Of a stretch of 64,000 nt of DNA, positions 52,401-61,101 are shown in pieces. Position 1 is the first letter of the stretch, and the number at the start of each line of letters is the position of its first letter. This stretch comes from Fimbriimonadaceae bacterium (GTDB lineage Bacteria; Armatimonadota; Fimbriimonadia; Fimbriimonadales; Fimbriimonadaceae), in the NCBI GenBank assembly GCA_019638675.1, contig JAHBTE010000001.1:590605-654604 (forward strand), given 5' to 3'. The notes under the pieces are model-generated. The model was not told where the DNA came from. It worked only from the letters and a program-made list of their open reading frames with translations, and searched no databases. A program made the translations under genes and the position numbers.

Positions 52401-52495
52401 TTCGGTTCGAGAGCGTTGATGTCTTCAATTATCGGTTGCAACGAAGCAATGTCTTTGTTGCTCGTATCGAGCAGTTTTCGTAAAAATGTCAGCAT
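49448..52495 (-). CDS. secA: protein translocase ATPase SecA
   Basis: Motor that drives preproteins through SecYEG. The 1015-residue protein has the Walker A loop in [11 protein letters not shown], the DEAD-type box [16 protein letters not shown], the helicase C domain with [13 protein letters not shown] and [25 protein letters not shown], and the C-terminal zinc motif [13 protein letters not shown]. It is longer than E. coli SecA (901) because of insertions, notably in the region between about residues 470 and 660. Transcribed alone. Confidence 0.97.
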   Translation of the reverse strand: [1015 protein letters not shown]

Positions 52496-52572
52496 GAGTT
52501 TTGGTCAATTTGGTTCGGGATGGGGCAGGATAAAGCCCAAAGTGGCGCCGCTAGGCGATCAGTAAAAGGTGA

Positions 52573-52872
52573 TCAATATTGGGCCTGCGGGCCATCTCTT
52601 GCTCGAAGAGTGCGTCCGAATCCCCAGCGAGCACCGCGCTCACCAGTAGTCGCAATTTCAAATTCAGTGCGGAATTCCCAGGTTGCTTCGGCTTCGTCAG
52701 TTGCAGAATCTTCCTCGGCAACAAATACGGAAATACGGCTAATGGAACCCGGTTCTTCCCAACAAACGACACTATTGAGGGCTCGGAGCATCGCTTGGGG
52801 ATGCACCGTTCCTGTTGGGCCAGTTGTACTGTGCGCCAACAAAATAATGAATGCGGGTAACCAGTTCAGCAT
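52573..52872 (-). CDS. possible small secreted protein, 99 aa
   Basis: Encodes a hydrophobic N-terminus (MLNWLPAFIILLAHS) like a signal peptide, followed by a short acidic, beta-like segment (RISVFVAEEDSATDEAEA). It lies 77 bases upstream of secA on the same strand. No clear ribosome binding site and other frames are also open here, so the assignment is tentative. Confidence 0.4.
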   Translation of the reverse strand: MLNWLPAFIILLAHSTTGPTGTVHPQAMLRALNSVVCWEEPGSISRISVFVAEEDSATDEAEATWEFRTEFEIATTGERGARWGFGRTLRARDGPQAQY

Positions 52873-52952
52873 AGAGCTGTTTCTTTATTATAGTCGTCAG
52901 ACCCACGATTCATTTGGGGCGCAACTTTTTTCAGGACAATAGCCGTACGTTT

Positions 52953-54938
52953 ATGATGCCATGTTGGAGACGATTGCCCTTAGCCACACTATTGTTGGTG
53001 GCTGCCACAATTACTAACGCTCAAGGCACGCAATCTAGTTCCGATCTGACCTCGCCGAACTTTCCAGCAGTCCTAGCCAAAACAAAACCAATAATTGACG
53101 GCAAAGTCACGCCTGAAGAATGGCCCGAAGAAGCCAGACGAGTCGGATTTGTAGATGCAGATACTAACCTGACTTCCGATGAGTTCGCCGAGTTCTGGAT
53201 CACTTACGACGAAACCTACATCTACTTTGCGGGTCGCGTAAAAACCGATCCCCGTAAAGTCATTCGCGATGAATATCGCCAGAACGTCAGCGTTGGTGGA
53301 AACGATAACTTTACGTTCCAGGTCAGCACAACAGGACAACCCAATAACTTCAACGGATTCAGCACAAACTCCAACGGTGCGACGGCTATTGGATTAGCGG
53401 GAGGGAGAGCCGCTAAAACTGAATGGCTGGGTGAAATCGTCGCCAACGGACGGTTAACCGAAACGGGATGGGAGTGCGAAATGCAAATCCCTTGGGCAAT
53501 TATGAGCGTGCCTTCGCCGGGAGTTCGCGACCTGAGGTTCAACGTTTACTGGTTTAGAACCAATAAACAAAACACATACACGTTTAAGTATTCGCGTAAC
53601 GATTCCACGTTATTTCCGACTTGGAAAAATGTCCAAGTTCCCGCTGTTGTTCAATCGCGCACCCTCAATTTGCTCCCTTACGGTTTTGGTGGTGTGCAAG
53701 AGGGGTCCGGATTACTCGCTAATGCCGGTCTGGATTTCAAAACTGGCCTCTCCAATCAACTCAACCTGGTTGGAACAATCAACCCCGATTTCCGCAATGT
53801 TGAAAGCTCGATTCTGTCCCTCGACTTTTCTTACTTTGAGCGGCTGGCCAATGAAAATCGTCCGTTTTTCCAAGAGGGTGCCAACTTCCTACGTACGGGA
53901 TTTTCAAACCGTCTTTTTGCATCCCAAAGAATTCCTACTTTTGATGCAGGCATCAACGTCTATGGGCAAATTGCGCCAACGGCAACTATTGGTGCTTTGA
54001 CCACAGTTGATTTTGGAAATCGCAGAGCTACGGCAATTTCAACGGTGATCAATCCCATACCAAACGACCGTTGGGAAATTGCTTATGTCGAAAACGATGA
54101 ATCTGGTCGCAATAACCAAGCAGGGATGCTGAACTTCCTCCAAAACACTGGCAAGTTCAATTGGTATTCAACCAACCAATATACAAACGACCAAGTTCAA
54201 GGTAGCGGCTGGCGAACCAACTGGGGTGGAGGTTATCAAGATGGTGGTTTCTCTACGGGCGTTGAATATCTCAATATCAGTGCTGATTATTTCCCTAGAC
54301 TGGGCTTTGCTCCAGAACGGGATTTACAAGGCTATATTTTTTCAGCCAATCAAGAAGTAACACCTGCTCACGGCCCGATCAACTCTTATGGAATCGGTAT
54401 TTTTGGACTGACCTACGATCGTTTAGACGGATCATTTTATCGGAATTCCATTGCTGGTTCAATTAACGCTTCAACACGCAGTCACATCGGCGGTGGAGTT
54501 GGGTTTGAATTTTCTAACTTCCAAGGGTCTTCAGATCACATCTTTAATGGCGGTATTGGCTTCGGCTCCGATCCTTACAGGGGTGGAGGAATCAGTTATA
54601 CAACTGGTGAGTATTCGGACATTCCATACGAAAAATTCTCTCTTGACTGGCGATACAAACCTGCTAGTCGGATTCAAATCAATGGCTCTAGTGAATTCGT
54701 AGATTTTGATGGGAACATGACTCAGCACATTTTGGCGGCCCGATACGATATAGGTCGGTATGAGTCGGTTGGCGGACGACTGGTGCTACAAGATGGTGAT
54801 ATCAACTGGTACCTTTCTTACCGATTGAGCGGTAAGCGGGGAGCCGAATACTTCTTGCTGATAGGGGATCCTCGCGCTAACGTATTCCAAAATCGGTTGG
54901 TACTCAAAGCGGTTTTGCCGATTGCGATCAAATACTAA
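52953..54938 (+). CDS. secreted CBM9-like/DUF5916 outer-membrane-type protein
   Basis: A 661-residue exported protein. A signal peptide (RRLPLATLLLVAATITNA) is followed by a CBM9-like beta-sandwich (about residues 45-230; KPIIDGKVTPEEWPE, FWITYDETYIYFAGRV). The rest matches the DUF5916 pattern (INPDFRNVESSILSLDFSYF, NENRPFFQEGANFL) and then amphipathic strands suggesting a beta-barrel. Such proteins are placed in the outer membrane, with unclear roles, possibly in polymer or peptide handling. ATG 52953 or 52956 is preferred over an upstream TTG. Confidence 0.8.
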   Translation: MMPCWRRLPLATLLLVAATITNAQGTQSSSDLTSPNFPAVLAKTKPIIDGKVTPEEWPEEARRVGFVDADTNLTSDEFAEFWITYDETYIYFAGRVKTDPRKVIRDEYRQNVSVGGNDNFTFQVSTTGQPNNFNGFSTNSNGATAIGLAGGRAAKTEWLGEIVANGRLTETGWECEMQIPWAIMSVPSPGVRDLRFNVYWFRTNKQNTYTFKYSRNDSTLFPTWKNVQVPAVVQSRTLNLLPYGFGGVQEGSGLLANAGLDFKTGLSNQLNLVGTINPDFRNVESSILSLDFSYFERLANENRPFFQEGANFLRTGFSNRLFASQRIPTFDAGINVYGQIAPTATIGALTTVDFGNRRATAISTVINPIPNDRWEIAYVENDESGRNNQAGMLNFLQNTGKFNWYSTNQYTNDQVQGSGWRTNWGGGYQDGGFSTGVEYLNISADYFPRLGFAPERDLQGYIFSANQEVTPAHGPINSYGIGIFGLTYDRLDGSFYRNSIAGSINASTRSHIGGGVGFEFSNFQGSSDHIFNGGIGFGSDPYRGGGISYTTGEYSDIPYEKFSLDWRYKPASRIQINGSSEFVDFDGNMTQHILAARYDIGRYESVGGRLVLQDGDINWYLSYRLSGKRGAEYFLLIGDPRANVFQNRLVLKAVLPIAIKY

Positions 54939-54939
54939 A

Positions 54940-55262
<323 letters not shown>

Positions 55263-55276
55263 AGCGAATTGTACCG

Positions 55277-56209
55277 CTAGCTTGTATAGCTCTCTAGCAG
55301 ACTCAAGCGACCAGCGGCGGCATCCAGCCTTGCTCCTACGCCCATCGGCAGGCTGAGCATCGTTTTCATATGCCCGAACGGGAAATTCACAACACTGGGA
55401 ATGCCTAGTGGTTTAATGCGGTCTTCCACGATTTCTCGCCAGGGCCAGGTTCCGATTTTCGGGTCGGCTCGCTCGTCTGTACCGGTCATTTCGCCAACCA
55501 CAATCCCCGCCGCTTGCTGAAGCTGACCGTTATTGATCAAGTTGGTGAGCATGGCATCTACACGGTGAGGGTCTTCATCCACATCTTCAATCACAACGAT
55601 CTTGCCTCGGCAATCAAGTTCGTAATCTGTGCCAAAGCTGTCGGTCATCAAGCAAAGGCATCCGCCAGTGATTTCTCCTTCGGCTGTACCGGAAACCAGT
55701 GTTTCAGCCGCCTTACTGCTGGCGGGGAACGGATTGCCTCCCTTCAAAATCTCTCGGAAGGAATCGTAAACCCAGTCCACTCGTTCTACGCTCAGGGTGA
55801 TCATCATCGGGGTGTGCAGGGTGACCAAGCCTCGCTTGTTAAGCGCAAGGTGTAGGGTGGTCACGTCGCTAAAACCGCATATCTGTTTGCCAGCATTTAC
55901 AATCCGATCTAAATCTAAGTACGGCATCAATCGAGCACAGCCATATCCGCCGCGTGAGCACATAACGCAGTCCACATCATCGTCATTCACTGCCGCCATA
56001 AAGTCTGAGGCGCGGGTTTCGTCACCCCCTGCAAGATAGTATTTGCGGTCAAACACGTGGTCGCCTAGGCTCACGCGATACCCTTCCGCTTCTAAAAACT
56101 TGATGCCGTCTTCAATCTGCTCCATTGTGAGAGCAGAAGCGGGTGTAACAACACGAACGTGAGAACCGGGCTTAAGCGCACGCGGTTTGATCTTCTCGGG
56201 CATGAACAA
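55277..56209 (-). CDS. LD-carboxypeptidase/MccF-like S66 peptidase
   Basis: Serine peptidase of family S66, cleaving L,D-peptide bonds in muropeptides or detoxifying microcin C-like compounds. The nucleophile Ser lies in VMCSRGGYGCARLMPYLD; the C-terminal His is in NFPFGHMKTMLSLPMG. 310 residues, no signal peptide, so cytoplasmic peptidoglycan recycling is likely. It begins just after the jag terminator and ends 14 bases before rnpB. Confidence 0.92.
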   Translation of the reverse strand: MFMPEKIKPRALKPGSHVRVVTPASALTMEQIEDGIKFLEAEGYRVSLGDHVFDRKYYLAGGDETRASDFMAAVNDDDVDCVMCSRGGYGCARLMPYLDLDRIVNAGKQICGFSDVTTLHLALNKRGLVTLHTPMMITLSVERVDWVYDSFREILKGGNPFPASSKAAETLVSGTAEGEITGGCLCLMTDSFGTDYELDCRGKIVVIEDVDEDPHRVDAMLTNLINNGQLQQAAGIVVGEMTGTDERADPKIGTWPWREIVEDRIKPLGIPSVVNFPFGHMKTMLSLPMGVGARLDAAAGRLSLLESYTS

Positions 56210-56225
56210 ACATTACCCAGCCCAT

Positions 56226-56261
56226 AAACAAAACTGCCCCGATAGAAGTCCATCAGGGCAG
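56226..56261 (-). terminator. terminator downstream of jag
   Basis: CTGCCCTGAT/ATCGGGGCAG (one G-U pair) followed by TTTTGTTT on the minus strand, 25 bases after the jag stop. Confidence 0.8.
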
Positions 56262-56285
56262 TAACTTATTACGACTGAAATTTTA

Positions 56286-57116
56286 TTAGCCAGCCGGAGC
56301 GATGACAACACAGCGATTTGGCTCTTCGCCTTCGCTGTATGTGCTGATGCCATCGATTTCGACCAGTGCTTGGTGAATAATGCGTCGTTCAAACGCTGGC
56401 AAGGCGTCGAGAACCGCTTCTTCGCCTCGTTCGATAACTTGAGCCGCGATTCGCTTCGCCATGTCGCCCAGGGCGTTAGCTCGTCGTTCTCGGTAGTTAT
56501 CACCTTCAACGACGACTCTTACTCCGTTGTTGAGCTGGCGAGCAGAAATGACGTTCATCAAGTACTGAATGGAGTTCAATACTTCGCCGCGACGACCAAC
56601 GAGGTAGCCAACTTCTTGGCCATCGATGTCAATGTGAACATAGCGACCGTTCAGAGCTGTGATCTTAGCTTCGGCATCCAGTTCGCTGGCTTTGAGTAGG
56701 TGATTGAGGATTCCTAGCAGCTTATCTGCATCCTCTTGACTTGCAACGACTTCTGGTTGAGTTTCTTCTTCACTTGCTTCGGCCTTGGTTGCTTCACCGT
56801 TTGATTCAGCGGCAGGCGCCGCATCTTTTTTGGTGCGTCGAGAAGGTCGCTTCTTTGGCTCTTCCGCAGGAGCGTCCGTTTCGACAACTGCTTCAGTAGG
56901 AGCCGCTTCAGCTTTTTCTTTCTTGGCTGCTTTAGGTTCAGCTTTTGGCTTAGCCTTCGACCAAATCTTGACGGTGACCTTGCCTGGCTTGCCGAAAAGA
57001 CCCTTGGTTTCGTCGGTGACCTCAGAGCCTAAATCGCTTACTGAAACGCCTAATTGAGCTGCTCCTTTTTCGAGCGCCTCATTCACATTTGCTGCAACAA
57101 TTTCTATTGTTTCCAT
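56286..57116 (-). CDS. jag: RNA-binding protein KhpB (Jag)
   Basis: Jag/KhpB, an RNA-binding protein linked to cell-wall and division control. 276 residues: Jag_N domain (1-50, IVAANVNEALEKGAAQLG), an Ala/Glu/Lys-rich linker (about 55-120), a KH domain with LVGRRGEVLNSIQYLMN, and an R3H domain with ERRANALGDMAKRIA. Located directly downstream of yidC, the usual partner. Confidence 0.95.
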   Translation of the reverse strand: METIEIVAANVNEALEKGAAQLGVSVSDLGSEVTDETKGLFGKPGKVTVKIWSKAKPKAEPKAAKKEKAEAAPTEAVVETDAPAEEPKKRPSRRTKKDAAPAAESNGEATKAEASEEETQPEVVASQEDADKLLGILNHLLKASELDAEAKITALNGRYVHIDIDGQEVGYLVGRRGEVLNSIQYLMNVISARQLNNGVRVVVEGDNYRERRANALGDMAKRIAAQVIERGEEAVLDALPAFERRIIHQALVEIDGISTYSEGEEPNRCVVIAPAG

Positions 57117-57146
57117 TTTCTTATCTCAAATCGAAGCTGGTTACGG

Positions 57147-58565
57147 CTATTTTTTCCGCTTTCGCTGCTTTTTCATTTTGGATTCATCGGTTTTGCCAAA
57201 GAAATCAGTTGAGATTTCTCCATTGGTTTTGCCATTCGATTTTCCGTTTGTGTGCCCATTTTTAGACGAAGTAGTGTCAACTACCTTGCCCCCCGGTACC
57301 GTTTGAATTTTTTTTAACTCTGGTACGGGTAACCGATAGCTCAGCAACGATTGAGCTGTCGATAAAACGTTTGTGAATATCCAGTAAAGGACGAACGCTG
57401 ATGGCAGCGTGTAGAAGAACATAAATACAGAGAACAGCACTGCCATTCCCACCCCGATCATGCGCTGCTGTTTCGCGTTGTTAGGGTCAGTGACTGGCAT
57501 CAAAAGTGTGCTCGCGATCATCGAGATCATGTAGAACACAACCAGAATGTAGTCTCGCTCGCCTAGGTTTGGCGCGAGAGGAATTCCCAAGAATCGGTCG
57601 GAAGCTGGGTTAACCCACAAGAACGTGCCCTTAACGAACTCGAACTTGTAGTGGTGCATAGATTGGTAAACCGCCAGGAAGAACGGCATCTGGATCAGCG
57701 CGGGTAAACAACCAGCGGCTGGATTAATCCCGTATTCCTTGTAAAGCCCCATAGATTCCGCTTGATAGGCGGCGGGGTCTTTGATTTGCTTGGTCTTCTT
57801 ATCTGTATGCTTCGCCTGGATTTCTTTAATCAATGGCTGAAGCTTGGACATCTGGCGACCAAACATGATCTGCTTTTGCGCAAGCGGCCAAATAATCGCG
57901 CGGACAACAAGAGCAAGCAATAGCGCCGCGAACCAATAACTGAACCCGGGAACCGCACCCGTGAGATTCACCAGCACTTCTATAAGTTGGTAGCCAGGAA
58001 TAAATCCGAATACTGGCTCCGCCTTTGCAAGCGGACTGAGGTCGGTGACAATTGTGTCGTAGACCTCCTTGGCCGTGTGCTCGGTGCCGGGGACAAGGTC
58101 AGTCGGGGTTACGGTAACTGAAGTTGTTGCCCACAAAGGGGTTCGGATATAAGCTTCGAATTTGGGCTTAAGGAAGGTGTAAGCCTTATCGAGCTTGCGA
58201 TAGCCGTAATCTTCCGCGACTCTGCCGTTTTTGAATAGCTCGTGGCGGTACAAGCCGCTCTTGTGCATAGTATCGGCAACAAGCAGGTACGCACGCAGGA
58301 TTTGACGATCCTTCTCGTCATGCTTAATCCCTTTGGTTTTTGCTTCTGCGTTGTATTTGTTTTCGTACTTGCGCAGCTCTTGTTGGATCGAAACATCTTT
58401 TAGGTCTCGATTCATTTCCACCATCTTTGCCCAAATCTCAGTCGAGGTTCGAGTGTCTTGGTTGGCCTGTTGCGGCCCCATGATGAGCTGGATTCCCAGG
58501 AAGACCATCGTGCCAAGCAGCAAGATGTTCATGAACTGATTGCGTTGTGGTGCGGGCTTGCTCAT
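57147..58565 (-). CDS. yidC: membrane protein insertase YidC
   Basis: Inserts membrane proteins with or without SecYEG. 472 residues: an N-terminal transmembrane helix, a modest extracytoplasmic region (much smaller than in E. coli), the conserved 60KD_IMP core (SYWFAALLLALVVRAIIWPL, GCLPALIQMPFFLAVYQSM), and a basic Lys/Asn-rich tail ending in KKQRKRKK. Operon rpmH-rnpA-yidD-yidC-jag. Confidence 0.95.
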   Translation of the reverse strand: MSKPAPQRNQFMNILLLGTMVFLGIQLIMGPQQANQDTRTSTEIWAKMVEMNRDLKDVSIQQELRKYENKYNAEAKTKGIKHDEKDRQILRAYLLVADTMHKSGLYRHELFKNGRVAEDYGYRKLDKAYTFLKPKFEAYIRTPLWATTSVTVTPTDLVPGTEHTAKEVYDTIVTDLSPLAKAEPVFGFIPGYQLIEVLVNLTGAVPGFSYWFAALLLALVVRAIIWPLAQKQIMFGRQMSKLQPLIKEIQAKHTDKKTKQIKDPAAYQAESMGLYKEYGINPAAGCLPALIQMPFFLAVYQSMHHYKFEFVKGTFLWVNPASDRFLGIPLAPNLGERDYILVVFYMISMIASTLLMPVTDPNNAKQQRMIGVGMAVLFSVFMFFYTLPSAFVLYWIFTNVLSTAQSLLSYRLPVPELKKIQTVPGGKVVDTTSSKNGHTNGKSNGKTNGEISTDFFGKTDESKMKKQRKRKK

Positions 58566-58586
58566 TCTTTTACTTTGTAAACTGAC

Positions 58587-58796
58587 TTATGGAACCGGGT
58601 CGTGACCGCCGGGCCGGAAGGGATGGCAACGGCTGATTCGTTTCAACCCCAACCATGAGCCTTTGATCAGGCCATATTTGTCCACTGCTTCGAGGGTGTA
58701 TTGAGAGCAGGAAGGAGTGTAGCGACAAGTTGGTGGAACCCATTTCGTTGATTTTTGGTAAAGCCGAATTAAGAAAACTCCGATTGCTTTTCCCAT
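58587..58796 (-). CDS. yidD: membrane protein insertion efficiency factor YidD
   Basis: A 69-residue peripheral membrane protein assisting insertion. The conserved sequence [20 protein letters not shown], with [13 protein letters not shown] and the [13 protein letters not shown] ending, is typical. Another open frame (58570-58812) overlaps but lacks these features. Start overlaps the rnpA 3' end by 28 bases. Confidence 0.95.
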   Translation of the reverse strand: MGKAIGVFLIRLYQKSTKWVPPTCRYTPSCSQYTLEAVDKYGLIKGSWLGLKRISRCHPFRPGGHDPVP

Positions 58797-59110
58797 CTCT
58801 GTTCCATTTCATCGATTAGTTCGCCCAACTGGTTGCAGATTTCCCTAAACTCAGCAAGAGAGGTAGGGCCTTTTGCAAGAACCACCATGTCCCAACTCAT
58901 CAGTCGTGGGAGAAAAGGTCGGATGGCCTCGCGGATTCGGCGCTTCACTCGGTTTCTTTGGGGTTTGGAGCCGATAGATTGCGATGTTGCAATACCTATT
59001 GCGCCATTTCCGGGGAGAACATATAGTCTCAGAAGTGGTCGGTTGGCCCGGAACCCGTCAGAAAAAATTTGCTGAAAACGGCCTTTTGAGGGGCCTTTTA
59101 GGCTCCCAAT
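58769..59110 (-). CDS. rnpA: RNase P protein component, non-canonical start (AUU candidate)
   Basis: Protein subunit of RNase P, which aids substrate binding by rnpB RNA. The frame translates to a clear Rnp[31 protein letters not shown], the signature [14 protein letters not shown], and a C-terminal helix. The frame opens after a TAA at 59138-59140 and holds no ATG, GTG, TTG or CTG before the conserved region. The best candidate start is ATT at 59108-59110, 113 codons, with AAAGGG nine bases upstream; ACG at about 59132 is a poorer alternative. It overlaps rpmH by 13 bases. A sequencing error is possible. Confidence 0.8.
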   Translation of the reverse strand: MGSLKGPSKGRFQQIFSDGFRANRPLLRLYVLPGNGAIGIATSQSIGSKPQRNRVKRRIREAIRPFLPRLMSWDMVVLAKGPTSLAEFREICNQLGELIDEMEQRWEKQSEFS

Positions 59111-59232
59111 CTTTGTCGACCCTTTGTTCGACGTCGCTTAAGCACGTTGCGACCATCTGTGGTTCGCATACGAACGCGAAAGCCATGCTTCTTATGCCGC
59201 TTGCGGTTGTTCGGTTGAAATGTACGTTTCAT
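59098..59232 (-). CDS. rpmH: 50S ribosomal protein L34
   Basis: A 44-residue, highly basic ribosomal protein: [20 protein letters not shown], then [20 protein letters not shown] and final RLGA. Universal sequence. First gene of rpmH-rnpA-yidD-yidC-jag. dnaA is not beside it, so there is no evidence that this is the replication origin. Confidence 0.97.
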   Translation of the reverse strand: MKRTFQPNNRKRHKKHGFRVRMRTTDGRNVLKRRRTKGRQRLGA

Positions 59233-59365
59233 TTCCTAAGGTCCTTGACTCAAAACGAATCAATTAAATCTGAGCACGGAATATACCTCGCGTAAGGGAA
59301 AGCAGACGAACCAACTAGGCTCAAGCGGGCCTTCTGGCTAACGGAACTTTTCCTGAGTAAGTCGC

Positions 59366-59371
59366 TATACT
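59366..59371 (+). promoter_or_regulatory. TATACT box eight bases before a start codon
   Basis: TATACT ends eight bases before the ATG at 59380, predicting a leaderless message. The -35 region is weak. Confidence 0.4.
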
Positions 59372-59379
59372 CATAAATT

Positions 59380-61101
59380 ATGCCTTCACTGACTGGTTTG
59401 GCCCTTGCAATGATCCTCGGAACCAGTGGGCAAAATCCATCATGGAGTTCAACAATGATTCAACTTATGGAGCGTTATTCCGCCGATCTTTCTGCCTTAA
59501 ACCGACTCCACAACTTTCCGGAATCAAGCTCTAAAATAGCCGCGTTTTCAAAGTACTTAGATTCAACCGAAACGGAAGTGAACGCGAAGAACTTTAGTGC
59601 CTTGTCGCCTGCCGAACGTGCCGACTGGCATTTAATGAAAATTGAATTGGATGAGCGACGGTTTGAACTTACGGAACTGAAAAAGAATCTCGCAGAAAGC
59701 GGAGTTCTTGTGCCGTTTCTGCCTGAAATCGTTAAGTTTCATGACCACCGCATTTCTCGCTCCCTTCCCAACTCTGAGCAGTTCGCGGCTGACCTTGCAC
59801 ATCTGGAATCCTCAATCAAAGCGGCCCATGGCTCAGTGAAGGATCAGCTCAAAACGAAAAAACCTGCTGAGGTCGCGCCCGAGCACGTTGTCTTGCGAGC
59901 GGTGAACACGCTACGGAATTCAAAAACAGCTTTGGAGAGTTGGCACGAGCATTTTGCTGGCTACGATCCGATGTTCACATGGTGGACAAAGCGCCCTTAC
60001 GAGGACGTGGTCAAAGCTTTGGATTCCTATAGTTCGTTTTTGCGATCTGAACTCACAGGCCGAGATGCCGACCCGAACCGCATTGTCGGCGATCCAGTCG
60101 GACGAGAGGCACTTGTCGCCGCTCTCCGACGAGAGATGATTGACTACACGCCGGAAGAGCTGATTGCAATCGCTGAAAAAGAAATGACGTGGGTAGATGC
60201 TGAATTCAAGAAGGCGGCAAATCAACTTGGATACGGCGATGATTGGCGTGCGGCACTGGAGCACGTGAAGACTCTCCACGAAAAGCCCGGCGACCAACCT
60301 CGGCTTATCCGCGAACTCGCAGAAGAAGCGATTGATTACCTAGAGAAGAACGACCTTCTCACTATTCCGTCATTAGCCAAAGATGTTTGGCGCATGGACA
60401 TGATGTCACCCGAGCGACAACTTGTCAGTCCGTTCTTTTTAGGCGGGGAAAGCATCCTCATTTCGTTCCCGACCGATGAAATGACCCACGAGCAGAAGCT
60501 CATGAGCTTGAGGGCAAATAACCGGTACTTCGCCAAAGCAACGGTTCATCACGAACTCATTCCGGGTCACCACATGCAGTTTTTTATGACTTCGCGTTAC
60601 AACACACACCGAAGCGGGATTTCTAATACTCCGTTTTGGGTGGAAGGTTGGGCGCTGTACTGGGAGTTTCTGCTTTACAAACGAGGTTTCGCGGCGACTC
60701 CTGAAGACAAGATCGGATTCTTGTTCTGGCGTAAGCACCGCTGCGCACGAATTATTTTCTCGCTCAAGTTCCACCTCGGTCAGATGACCGCGCAGGAGTG
60801 CATTGATATGCTGATCAACCAAGTCGGGCACGAAAAAAGCACCGCCGAAGGCGAAGTCCGCCGTTCGTTTGGCGGTTCGTATCCACCGCTTTATCAAGCG
60901 GCTTATATGCTTGGGGCATTTCAGTTGTGGCAAATTCGTCGAGAATTGGTCGAATCGGGCAAGATCCCCGAAAAGCAGTTTCACGATGAAATTCTGAAGC
61001 TTGGAAACATGCCGTGGGCGGTTGTTCGTAAACTGCTAAGTGGCGAGGAAATCACCGAGGAACTCAAGCCTTGGAAGTTTTACAACGGCTCAATTAACTA
61101 G
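59380..61101 (+). CDS. DUF885 family metallopeptidase-like protein
   Basis: A 573-residue DUF885 protein, related to M32-like zinc carboxypeptidases. The metal site is VHHELIPGHHMQFF (HExxxGHH), with a downstream Glu in WVEGWALYWE. A short hydrophobic N-terminus (SLTGLALAMILGTSG) may be a signal peptide. The end overlaps selD by 12 bases on the opposite strand. The substrate is unknown. Confidence 0.85.
   Translation: MPSLTGLALAMILGTSGQNPSWSSTMIQLMERYSADLSALNRLHNFPESSSKIAAFSKYLDSTETEVNAKNFSALSPAERADWHLMKIELDERRFELTELKKNLAESGVLVPFLPEIVKFHDHRISRSLPNSEQFAADLAHLESSIKAAHGSVKDQLKTKKPAEVAPEHVVLRAVNTLRNSKTALESWHEHFAGYDPMFTWWTKRPYEDVVKALDSYSSFLRSELTGRDADPNRIVGDPVGREALVAALRREMIDYTPEELIAIAEKEMTWVDAEFKKAANQLGYGDDWRAALEHVKTLHEKPGDQPRLIRELAEEAIDYLEKNDLLTIPSLAKDVWRMDMMSPERQLVSPFFLGGESILISFPTDEMTHEQKLMSLRANNRYFAKATVHHELIPGHHMQFFMTSRYNTHRSGISNTPFWVEGWALYWEFLLYKRGFAATPEDKIGFLFWRKHRCARIIFSLKFHLGQMTAQECIDMLINQVGHEKSTAEGEVRRSFGGSYPPLYQAAYMLGAFQLWQIRRELVESGKIPEKQFHDEILKLGNMPWAVVRKLLSGEEITEELKPWKFYNGSIN

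Noticed and set aside
58570-58812. 80-codon frame overlapping yidD on the same strand
   Set aside because: The alternative frame at 58587-58796 contains the complete YidD signature, so this one is a shadow.
59098-59380. Replication origin next to rpmH-rnpA
   Set aside because: No dnaA gene and no cluster of TTATCCACA-type boxes was seen around rpmH.
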